This document shows, one piece after another, positions 36,878-43,840 of a stretch of 43,840 nucleotides of DNA. Both the position numbers and the translations under genes were made by a program. The notes beneath the pieces are model-generated. The model searched no databases and was not told where the DNA came from. It was given only the letters and a program-made list of their open reading frames with translations. Numbering within the stretch: position 1 is the stretch's first letter; the number at the start of each line of letters is the position of its first letter. The stretch comes from Bacteroidales bacterium (GTDB lineage: Bacteria; Bacteroidota; Bacteroidia; Bacteroidales; P3), in the NCBI GenBank assembly GCA_017958525.1, contig JAGDCN010000073.1, positions 1-43,840 on the forward strand, in the 5' to 3' direction.

Positions 36878-37286
36878 ATATTTATTAATACTTTATTTTT
36901 ATCGTTTTATTTGTTGACTGTACAATTGACAGAATGCTTCATTTACCTATATGACGTTTCAGAACTTAAAAATCTTACAGCTTGGCAAAAAAAAAAATTT
37001 CCAATTCCAAAATTTATTCGCACCCTCACAGACAAAAACAACCACAAACAAAACGTATTAACCCAAATCGGTCATTAGAGAGAAGTGTTGCACATCGCAA
37101 CAGGAAATCATACGCAACAGCGTGGCACCCGCTCCGCCCTTTCTTATATATAAGGTTACGGATTTTACGACACAAGGTCAGGGAATGGAAATTGTGCCGT
37201 AGTATTCAAGACACGACTGGTGAATCAGTATCAAAAACAACTTTTACTTATTCAATCCACAATCTATGGATGAATTTCGCAAAAAA
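36878..37286. other. Long intergenic region upstream of ileS
   Basis: About 410 bp between divergent promoters. The ileS frame is open upstream to 36982, but the product (many Arg, His and Lys with rare codons) looks non-coding. A GC-richer island at 37120-37145 (GCGTGGCACCCGCTCCGCCC) stands out in AT-rich DNA; I do not recognise it, and it lies upstream of the best ileS promoter. Confidence 0.35.
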
Positions 37287-37316
37287 GTTCATTGTAAATA
37301 TTTTTTTGTATCTTTG
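37287..37316 (+). promoter_or_regulatory. ileS: Probable ileS promoter
   Basis: -7 box TATCTTTG (37309-37316, fits TAnnTTTG). The -33 region (GTTC at 37287-37290) is weak. The start site near 37323 gives a leader of about 64 nt before ATG 37387. Confidence 0.5.
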
Positions 37317-37386
37317 TAGTTTGGTTGTTTTTGCGCAACCACAACATAACCATCTGGCAATCAGAAAACAAAGTTTATTATTATAT

Positions 37387-40300
37387 ATGAAATACAACGA
37401 ATATAAACAGCTTGATTTGACCCGCATCGGCGAAGAAGTGCGCCAATGGTGGGAGGAAAACGAAACTTTTGAGAAAGGTCAGAAACTCAGCGAGGGCCAT
37501 CCCGCATTTGTCTTCTACGACGGTCCCCCCTCAGCCAATGGCAAACCCGGCATCCATCACGTGATGGCACGTACCATCAAGGATGTCTTTTGCCGCTACA
37601 AGGCCCAGAAAGGTTTTCGTGTCGATCGCAAGGCAGGATGGGACACCCACGGCCTGCCAGTCGAATTAGGCGTCGAAAAAACACTGGGCATCACCAAAGA
37701 GGACATCGGCAAGAAAATCAGTGTTGATGAGTACAACAAAGCCTGCCGCACCGAAGTGTTGAAATACAAGGATTTGTGGGACGAACTAACAAAACAGATG
37801 GGATATTGGGTCGATCTCAAGAACCCTTACATCACCTTCGAAAACGAATATATTGAGACCCTTTGGTTCCTGCTCAAGAAACTGTACGACAAGGGACTGT
37901 TATACAAAGGCTATACCATCCAACCCTTCAGCCCTGCCGCCGGCACAGGCCTTTCGAGCCACGAGCTGAACCTGCCAGGCTGCTACCGAGACGTGAAGGA
38001 CACCACTTGCGTGGCAATGTTTAAACTGAAAACCGAAAACGGCGAACTGACAACGCAGAACGGCCATTCTCCGTTCTCCGTTAACAACTCTCCGCTATCA
38101 ACTTACGCCATCGCCTGGACCACAACACCGTGGACATTACCATCGAACACAGCCCTCTGTGTAGGCCCGTCAATCGACTATGTGCTGCTCGAAACAGTGC
38201 ACCCCTACACGCAGCAGCCGTGTCGCATAATAATGGCAAAAGCTCTTGTGAGCGCTATGTTCCCACCGTCGAAGAACGCAGACGAAGCACTTGCCTACCA
38301 GATTATTGCCGAATGCAAGGGCACCGACCTCGAAGGTCTGCGCTACGAGCAGCTTATTCCTTGGGTGAAACCCACCGTGGTGGATAGCGCCGCCCAGAGC
38401 CACCGCCCGGCCGGCGACGACGAGGCATTCCGCATCATCCTTGGCGACTATGTCACCACAGAGGACGGTACTGGCATAGTCCACATCGCCCCCACTTTCG
38501 GCGCCGACGACGCCCGCGTGGCCAAAAAAGCTGGCATAGGCGACTTGCTGCTTTACGACCGCGACGGCAAGCAAATGCCTATGGTCGATCGCCAGGGTCG
38601 TTTCGCACCCATTGAAGACCTTGACCCCGAATGGGTTAAAGACAACCTAAACATTGAACTATACAAACAATACGCTGGCAAATTTGTCAAAAACGCCTAC
38701 GACCCCACCAAGACCGAAAAAGATATGAGCTTGGACGTCGAACTGGTCATAATGCTGAAAGGCGAAGGCAAACTCTTTAAGAGCGAGAAACATACGCACA
38801 GCTATCCCCACTGCTGGCGCACCGACAAACCCGTGCTCTACTACCCGCTTGACAGCTGGTTTATCCGCACCACAGCACTGAAAGAGCGTATGATAGAGCT
38901 GAACAAGACCATCAACTGGAAACCCGAGGCCACCGGCACCGGCCGCTTCGGCAACTGGCTGGAAAATATCGTCGATTGGAACTTGAGCCGCAGCCGCTAT
39001 TGGGGCACCCCACTGCCCATCTGGCGCACCGAGGACGGTCGCGAAGAAATATGCATCGGCAGCATACAGCAGCTGCGCGAGGAAATTGAAAAGTCGATTT
39101 CTGCAGGCTTTATGAATGACAATCCGTATGCAAACTCTGATGTCAATGCATTTGATTTGCACCGTCCCTACATCGACAACGTTGTACTGGCATCGCCCAG
39201 CGGCAAGCCTATGCACCGCGAGCCCGACCTGATTGACGTATGGTTCGACAGCGGCGCAATGCCTTATGCCCAGATCCACTATATGGGCGAGGAACTGCGC
39301 GACGACCAGTTTCCTGCCGATTTCATAGCCGAAGGTGTCGATCAGACCCGCGGATGGTTCTACACACTGCACGCCATAGCCACTATGTGCTTCGACAACG
39401 TCGCATTCAAAAATGTCATTTCCAACGGCTTAGTACTCGACAAGAACGGCAATAAGATGTCAAAACGTCTCGGAAACGGTGTCGATCCCTTCGAGACCTT
39501 GAAGAAATACGGTCCCGACGCTACACGCTGGTATATGATTACCAACAGCCAGCCCTGGGACAACCTGAAGTTCGACGCCGAGGGTGTCGATGAAGTGCGC
39601 CGCAAACTGTTTGGAACATTGTATAACACATACAGTTTCTTCGCCCTCTACGCCAATCTTGACGGATTCGAATACAAGGAGTCCGACATCGCCGCCGACC
39701 AGCGTCCCGAAATCGACCGTTGGATACTCAGCGAACTTAACACCCTGATTAAGACCGTCGATGAGGCCTTCGCCGACTACGAGCCCACCCGCGCCGGTCG
39801 CGCCATCTCCGAATTTGTCGATGCATACCTCAGCAACTGGTATGTGCGTCTCAGCCGCCGCCGCTTCTGGAAAGGCGATTATTCTACCGATAAGATTTCG
39901 GCTTATCAGACGCTCTACACCTGCCTTGAAACCCTGGCACGCCTGATGTCGCCCATCGCACCCTTCTTCAGCGAGCGCCTATATCAGGATCTCAACACCG
40001 TCACCCACCGCGAATCTGCCGAGTCGGTACACCACGCCGCCTTCCCGAAAGTAAACGAAGACCTGATTGTCAAATCGCTGGAAGAGCGCACCCAGCTGGC
40101 GCAGAAAATCTGCTCGATGGGTCTTTCGCTGCGCAAAAAGAGCAATCTGCGTGTTCGCCAGCCTCTGGCCAAGATTGTTCTGCCTGTGCGCGACGACAAT
40201 TTCCGTACCCAGGTGGAACAAGTCAAAGGTCTTATTTGCAGCGAACTTAACATCAAGGATATCGAATTCCTTGCCGCCGACAACAACTTGCTGGTAAAAA

Positions 40301-40821
40301 GCATAAAGCCCAATTTCAAAACCCTCGGACCGCGTTACGGCAAGATTATGAAGTCGATTGCTGCCACCGTCTCTGCCTTCTCACAGCAGCAAATCAACGA
40401 ATTGGAGGCTGACGGACGAATGGATCTCAACATCGAGGGACAGCCTGTCGAACTGCTGATCACTGATGTGGAAATCGCCACGCAGGACATCCCCGGTTGG
40501 GTGGTGGCCAACGAAGGCACTCTCACCGTGGCTCTCGACATTACTCTGACTCAAGAGCTTCTCAACGAAGGTATCGCCCGCGAGCTGGTGAACCGCATCC
40601 AGAACATCCGCAAGGAGGGTTTCGATGTCACCGACCGCATTGCTGTGACGCTCGAAAGCGGCACGTGGGATGACGCAGTAAAACTCTATATGGACTATAT
40701 CTGCAACGAGACACTGACCCAAAACCTCGAACTGGTTACGGCCGTCAAAGACCTGCCCGAAACACAGATTATCACAATTGTCGATGACGTTCCTGCAAAG
40801 ATTATTGTGAAGAAAATTTGA
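37387..40821 (+). CDS. ileS: Isoleucyl-tRNA synthetase
   Basis: 1144 aa from ATG 37387 (MKYNEYKQLDL); the frame is open 405 nt upstream but that part lacks coding character and precedes the promoter. Class I catalytic motifs: PSANGKPGIHH (HIGH, residues 48-58) and NKMSKRLGN (KMSKS, about 690-694). An editing (CP1) domain with AWTTTPWTLPSN and EDGTGIVHIAPTFGADD lies between them, and a long C-terminal anticodon-binding part follows. The set of motifs is of the eukaryote-like IleS clade. Just before AWTTTPWTLPSN, residues about 215-239 form a 25-residue insert (ENGEL..NGHSPFS) encoded by a heptad repeat. It stays in frame, so the enzyme should be functional. Confidence 0.96.
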   Translation: MKYNEYKQLDLTRIGEEVRQWWEENETFEKGQKLSEGHPAFVFYDGPPSANGKPGIHHVMARTIKDVFCRYKAQKGFRVDRKAGWDTHGLPVELGVEKTLGITKEDIGKKISVDEYNKACRTEVLKYKDLWDELTKQMGYWVDLKNPYITFENEYIETLWFLLKKLYDKGLLYKGYTIQPFSPAAGTGLSSHELNLPGCYRDVKDTTCVAMFKLKTENGELTTQNGHSPFSVNNSPLSTYAIAWTTTPWTLPSNTALCVGPSIDYVLLETVHPYTQQPCRIIMAKALVSAMFPPSKNADEALAYQIIAECKGTDLEGLRYEQLIPWVKPTVVDSAAQSHRPAGDDEAFRIILGDYVTTEDGTGIVHIAPTFGADDARVAKKAGIGDLLLYDRDGKQMPMVDRQGRFAPIEDLDPEWVKDNLNIELYKQYAGKFVKNAYDPTKTEKDMSLDVELVIMLKGEGKLFKSEKHTHSYPHCWRTDKPVLYYPLDSWFIRTTALKERMIELNKTINWKPEATGTGRFGNWLENIVDWNLSRSRYWGTPLPIWRTEDGREEICIGSIQQLREEIEKSISAGFMNDNPYANSDVNAFDLHRPYIDNVVLASPSGKPMHREPDLIDVWFDSGAMPYAQIHYMGEELRDDQFPADFIAEGVDQTRGWFYTLHAIATMCFDNVAFKNVISNGLVLDKNGNKMSKRLGNGVDPFETLKKYGPDATRWYMITNSQPWDNLKFDAEGVDEVRRKLFGTLYNTYSFFALYANLDGFEYKESDIAADQRPEIDRWILSELNTLIKTVDEAFADYEPTRAGRAISEFVDAYLSNWYVRLSRRRFWKGDYSTDKISAYQTLYTCLETLARLMSPIAPFFSERLYQDLNTVTHRESAESVHHAAFPKVNEDLIVKSLEERTQLAQKICSMGLSLRKKSNLRVRQPLAKIVLPVRDDNFRTQVEQVKGLICSELNIKDIEFLAADNNLLVKSIKPNFKTLGPRYGKIMKSIAATVSAFSQQQINELEADGRMDLNIEGQPVELLITDVEIATQDIPGWVVANEGTLTVALDITLTQELLNEGIARELVNRIQNIRKEGFDVTDRIAVTLESGTWDDAVKLYMDYICNETLTQNLELVTAVKDLPETQIITIVDDVPAKIIVKKI
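38024..38101 (+). repeat. 7-nt-periodic inverted repeat element inserted in frame in ileS
   Basis: Arm A (about 38024-38062) has degenerate heptamers of the type AACGGAG; arm B (about 38063-38101) carries the reverse complement (TCCGTTC TCCGTTA), so the whole is a loose inverted repeat. It encodes an ENGEL/NSPLS-like peptide at the start of the editing domain, where related synthetases have a short loop. It adds no stop codon or frameshift. Confidence 0.65.
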
Positions 40822-40875
40822 TTGTTGAAGAGAAATTTTTTTTTCCGCAACAATCATTATGAAACCATACTATTT

Positions 40876-42414
40876 ATGAAAAAACTGATTCTTTTAGCAA
40901 CTGTTCTGCTTGCCAGCCTTTCCTGCCCCGCTCAACAGCCGGAAAGGCTGCAGAGCGGTGTCACTATGCAGCAAGAACCACTCAATCCGCTCAGCTACGG
41001 CCTTCGCGACGCCAAAGACGGAAAAGAACGATATGAGGTACTTTATGCCTGCCACAAAGAGGCTTACGACTATGGTCGCCCCATTTCATACGCCGGCATC
41101 GACACGATTTGGCTGGAGATACCTGACGGAGCAAAGGCTATGCCACTTCCTAACAACACCGATTTCGCAGGTGTCGTCATCTTTGTCCGCAACGATTCCG
41201 ACAAGGACATCACTCTTTTTTATCTGAACGGCGAAACCGCCAAACCGCTGAACATCGACCGATCGCTACTCGACAGCGGTGATTTCCGCTCGGTGAGCGA
41301 ACTGCAAGCCGGCAATTACCTGCTTATTATTGCCGACAAAAACAAATGGACCTTCCGCGATGGATATGGCTATGAGGTCTATCGAAACGACCTGCTATAT
41401 GTCAGTGACGGACACAGTCTTAACCACCCAGTGACAACATATATGAACCCAGCTGCCGAACCCAGCTGCTCATATGTGCCAATAACCACTGAACAGAAAA
41501 CCATCGAAAATGTAACCATCCATCGTGGACGCAACGAAAAGCACAAAACTTATTGTTTTTCAATCAGCAACCAAAACAATGTGCTTATACGGAACATTCA
41601 TATCACCACACCTAAAACGAAATTCAATGCCGACCGTGCAATTGGCATCAACAACAGCGCCAACTGTACGATACAAGATGTACAAATAGATTCAACTTAC
41701 TCGTATCCTGGTGCTTATGGCTATGCAATAGGAATGAACAACGTATGGAATACCATTTTTGTCCGTTTCAAGGCTGATGCTGCTTGGGGCGTTTTTGGAA
41801 CCAACAATGTCAGCAACATCACCCTACGTGAATGCGATGTAAACCGCTTTGACATACATTGTTACGGTCGTGACGCCTACCTTGTCAACTGTACATTCCG
41901 CAACAAGCAGACGCAGTTCTCTTCAATGTATGGTGAAGTCGTCTTCGACAGCTGCCATTTTATCGACTGCATACCTGTCCGCATCCGCTCGTCTTACAAC
42001 GCCTATACACCGTTCGACATAAAGATACGCCACTGCACCTTCGATGCCACCTTGCGCCACCACGCACTGGTCAATGTGATGCTGCTCTCAACCGAGCCCA
42101 ACCCGCGTCCCGAACTGGCACCACGCTGCTGGCCGAATATTTATGTTGAAGACCTGACTGTCAATCTACCATTCCTGACACGCCGCATAGACATCATCGA
42201 ACCGACGGGAACCTTGTCGGAATGCAAAAAACCCGTTGACTACATTGAAACAATAGAAATCAACGGACTCAAGACCTTGCGACGCGGACGACCCGAACGC
42301 TGCGACCTGTTCTTCACCAAGCACCGTTTCTCGACCAGCGGTTTGTTCCGTATCAACTACAAGAACGTGGATCTCAGCGGCGGACGCATCGTCAATATGA
42401 TAAACGACCGTTAG
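40876..42414 (+). CDS. Secreted right-handed beta-helix protein
   Basis: 512 aa from ATG 40876, where MKKLILLATVLLASLSCPAQ is a signal peptide; the frame upstream (40822) overlaps no signal. Residues 200-400 show repeating short beta-strand rungs with Asn ladders: IENVTIHRGR, NNVLIRNIHIT, SANCTIQDVQID, VSNITLRECDVN, AYLVNCTFRN and VVFDSCHFIDC, typical of pectate-lyase-like parallel beta-helices. It may act on or bind a polysaccharide; no catalytic set could be assigned. It begins 54 nt after ileS and ends in a REP-like inverted repeat. Confidence 0.75.
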   Translation: MKKLILLATVLLASLSCPAQQPERLQSGVTMQQEPLNPLSYGLRDAKDGKERYEVLYACHKEAYDYGRPISYAGIDTIWLEIPDGAKAMPLPNNTDFAGVVIFVRNDSDKDITLFYLNGETAKPLNIDRSLLDSGDFRSVSELQAGNYLLIIADKNKWTFRDGYGYEVYRNDLLYVSDGHSLNHPVTTYMNPAAEPSCSYVPITTEQKTIENVTIHRGRNEKHKTYCFSISNQNNVLIRNIHITTPKTKFNADRAIGINNSANCTIQDVQIDSTYSYPGAYGYAIGMNNVWNTIFVRFKADAAWGVFGTNNVSNITLRECDVNRFDIHCYGRDAYLVNCTFRNKQTQFSSMYGEVVFDSCHFIDCIPVRIRSSYNAYTPFDIKIRHCTFDATLRHHALVNVMLLSTEPNPRPELAPRCWPNIYVEDLTVNLPFLTRRIDIIEPTGTLSECKKPVDYIETIEINGLKTLRRGRPERCDLFFTKHRFSTSGLFRINYKNVDLSGGRIVNMINDR

Positions 42415-42416
42415 TC

Positions 42417-42486
42417 TGGTACGCAGGCATCTCTGCCTGCGAATAATCCACGTCTTTTTTTCGCAGGCGGAGATGCCTGCGTACCA
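42417..42486. repeat. REP-like 27-bp inverted repeat between convergent genes
   Basis: Arms 42417-42443 and 42460-42486 are reverse complements with one mismatch; the spacer is 16 nt with a run of T. Each arm also folds on itself (CGCAGGCA TCTC TGCCTGCG). It occupies the whole gap between the stop codons of the beta-helix gene and the WG-repeat gene and could work as a two-way terminator. Confidence 0.85.
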
Positions 42487-43755
42487 TTATCTATATCCCG
42501 TGCCGCCGCACCTGTCGCATTTGCCAGTGCCTTTGCAGAATCTGCATTTGCCAGTATAGCTGCAGTCGCTGCATTTGGTTTGGTGGCCGAAACCGTCACT
42601 CATCAGACCTTTACCACCGCAGGTGCTGCATCTGCCAGATCCGTTGCAGTGCAGTTTTATGGTTCGTGTCCCGCCTGGCGAGTTTAGACCCTGGCATCTG
42701 CCAGACCCCATACAGTATTTACACTTCTCTCTGTTTTGAGTGGTGTTGTTTTGCGGGGTTGTATTGGATCTGTTATTTGGTGAATTGTATTGAGTAGTAG
42801 ATTGATAAGAGTTATTGAAGGTGTTATATTGTGCGTTTTGTTGCAATTCGGCTGTTTGTGATGTTTTTTTAGATCCGTGAATGTATCTCATTCCCCATTC
42901 ACTCACTTGGCCTTCAGTGTGATCAGGGTCGGGTATTCCGTGGCCGTCTTTGTCAACCATTACACCCAAATATCTAGGTATACCGTCTTCGTACACGTAG
43001 TATATGCCTTCAGAATTCCAATCGTGATTAAAAATATTATAAAAATATATACTGTCACCAGGGAACTTTGCGTGCGCACGTCCGGTGTCATCAGTTCTTT
43101 TTGGAAGTTTTGGCGCATAAAACTCTTTACCATATAAGTCGTATAACCCCACCTTACCATCCTTATATACAACATAATATCTAGTATAATTTACAATATT
43201 GTCAAAACCCTTGTCAGTTGATATTATTTTACGTCCATTAGTGTCGATAACCTCGCATACGTTAGCGTATTTGACGATCAATTGTCCGCGATATATCTCT
43301 GAGTCGGTTCTTAAGAATTCCCTGTGTTGATCTAAAGGTACAATGAATTTCCCGTTCCGGTTACACAATCCGGACCTATCATCTGGACAAATTACATACA
43401 GAAAATACGAAATGTATTTTTTGAGTGTATTATCGTATATTTTTTCTACAGCTATAAAACTATAACCACAATCGGTAGAAATGATTTCTTGTCCGTCAAT
43501 ACGGATTATTCCTTCAACATTTCCTGTGTGTACTTTGAATAGCCCGACACCTTTGTATTCTATGCGATTATATTTTTTCTCTAACGGGATGACGGCTGTT
43601 CCTTTTTTGATTTCTGCCCCCTGGTAGCCGTCCTGCTCTATTAGATACCACTTGAATCCGTCTTCTTCTTTGTGCTTTGTCCGTTTCACCTTTTGCGCAT
43701 CGGCCGAAGATATGGCGACAACGGCGATGAGGATTAACAATGCTATGCGTTTCAT
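42487..43755 (-). CDS. Secreted WG-repeat protein with DnaJ-like cysteine-rich C-terminus
   Basis: 422 aa from ATG 43755 (signal peptide KRIALLILIAVVAISSADAQ), 21 nt after the predicted start site. Residues 40-260 contain WG-type repeats (VEGIIRIDGQEIIS, SGLCNRNGKFIVP, CEVIDTNGRKIIS, KVGLYDLYGKEFY). A Ser/Thr/Asn/Gln-rich linker (about 300-350) leads to a Cys-rich tail with repeated CxxCxGxG-like units: CKYCMGSGRC, CSTCGGKGL, CRFCKGTGKC and CDRCGGTG, as in the DnaJ zinc-finger domain. No J domain is present. Function unknown. The mix of export signal and zinc-finger tail is unusual, because the cysteines would be in an oxidising compartment. Confidence 0.8.
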   Translation of the reverse strand: MKRIALLILIAVVAISSADAQKVKRTKHKEEDGFKWYLIEQDGYQGAEIKKGTAVIPLEKKYNRIEYKGVGLFKVHTGNVEGIIRIDGQEIISTDCGYSFIAVEKIYDNTLKKYISYFLYVICPDDRSGLCNRNGKFIVPLDQHREFLRTDSEIYRGQLIVKYANVCEVIDTNGRKIISTDKGFDNIVNYTRYYVVYKDGKVGLYDLYGKEFYAPKLPKRTDDTGRAHAKFPGDSIYFYNIFNHDWNSEGIYYVYEDGIPRYLGVMVDKDGHGIPDPDHTEGQVSEWGMRYIHGSKKTSQTAELQQNAQYNTFNNSYQSTTQYNSPNNRSNTTPQNNTTQNREKCKYCMGSGRCQGLNSPGGTRTIKLHCNGSGRCSTCGGKGLMSDGFGHQTKCSDCSYTGKCRFCKGTGKCDRCGGTGYR

Positions 43756-43782
43756 AAATACTTTGTTTAGAATTTGAAAATG

Positions 43783-43813
43783 CAAAATTAGCAATATTAT
43801 TTCAGATGGCAAA
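43783..43813 (-). promoter_or_regulatory. Promoter of the WG-repeat gene
   Basis: Perfect Bacteroides-type promoter on the minus strand: -33 TTTG (43810-43813), 19-nt spacer, -7 TAATTTTG (43783-43790). It fixes the start codon at 43755 rather than 43812. Confidence 0.75.
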
Positions 43814-43840
43814 ATGTTTTATAAGCAAAAAAAAGAGTGC

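Noticed and set aside
37115-37160. T-box-like string (AGCGTGGCACC) upstream of ileS
   Set aside because: It differs from AGGGTGGNACCGCG at key positions, UGGC would not pair with a tRNA-Ile ending in ACCA, no stem I or specifier loop was found, T-boxes are not expected in Bacteroidota, and the best ileS promoter lies downstream of it.
36982-37386. N-terminal extension of ileS (135 extra codons, including a signal-like hydrophobic stretch)
   Set aside because: Codon use and composition look non-coding, the -7 box at 37309-37316 lies inside it, and homologous IleS proteins start at MKYNEYKQLDL-like sequence.

Overview
The window looks like a chromosomal segment of a gut-type Bacteroidales bacterium (Bacteroidota). 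Reasons: promoters fit the Bacteroides -33 TTTG / -7 TAnnTTTG consensus, Shine-Dalgarno sequences are largely absent, and the gene content is typical: a SusB-like GH97 glycosidase, a BtuB/BtuG vitamin B12 locus, DUF3857/transglutaminase and DUF4105 proteins, an UpxY-type NusG paralog, and the rpsF-rpsR-rplI order. No phage, IS element, integrase or CRISPR array was seen. I cannot name a genus.

Layout. 1-1818 (-): partial GH97 alpha-glucosidase. 2.1-6.4 kb (+): a tight five-gene operon joining a complete partner-switching module (membrane sensor/PP2C phosphatase, anti-sigma-type kinase, STAS antagonist) to a split alarmone module (RelA-type synthetase overlapping a MESH1-type hydrolase). This is the best candidate for an undescribed system. 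6.4-12.0 kb (+): DUF4105 membrane protein, a 3 x 67-bp tandem repeat, a DUF3857-transglutaminase, its catalytically degenerate paralog, and a small secreted protein. 12.1-14.1 kb (-): five-tRNA operon followed by S6-S18-L9. 14.1-18.3 kb (-): mutS, then a YugP-type zinc peptidase upstream of a paralog that has lost HExxH. 18.5-22.1 kb (+): cobalamin riboswitch, btuB and btuG, closed by a strong terminator.

22.2-33.9 kb (-): PHP phosphoesterase and DRTGG protein; rlmH with a methyltransferase and a GNAT/FemAB-like protein; an OmpA-family protein and an FtsE-type ATPase; a potassium-uptake operon headed by an UpxY/NusG paralog (upxY-trkA-trkH-trkH); nnrD. 33.9-36.8 kb (-): M16 zinc peptidase. 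37.4-42.4 kb (+): ileS and a secreted beta-helix protein. 42.5-43.8 kb (-): a secreted WG-repeat protein with a DnaJ-like cysteine-rich tail.

Cross-cutting signals: (i) 7-nt-periodic repeat elements occur upstream of one gene and in frame inside two others (GH97 and ileS); (ii) a roughly 62-bp conserved upstream element is shared by the DRTGG and upxY-trk promoters; (iii) two cases of an active enzyme beside a dead paralog; (iv) a REP-like 27-bp inverted repeat fills the gap between two convergent stop codons. All coordinates and motif counts were read by eye and may be off by a base or two for non-coding features.
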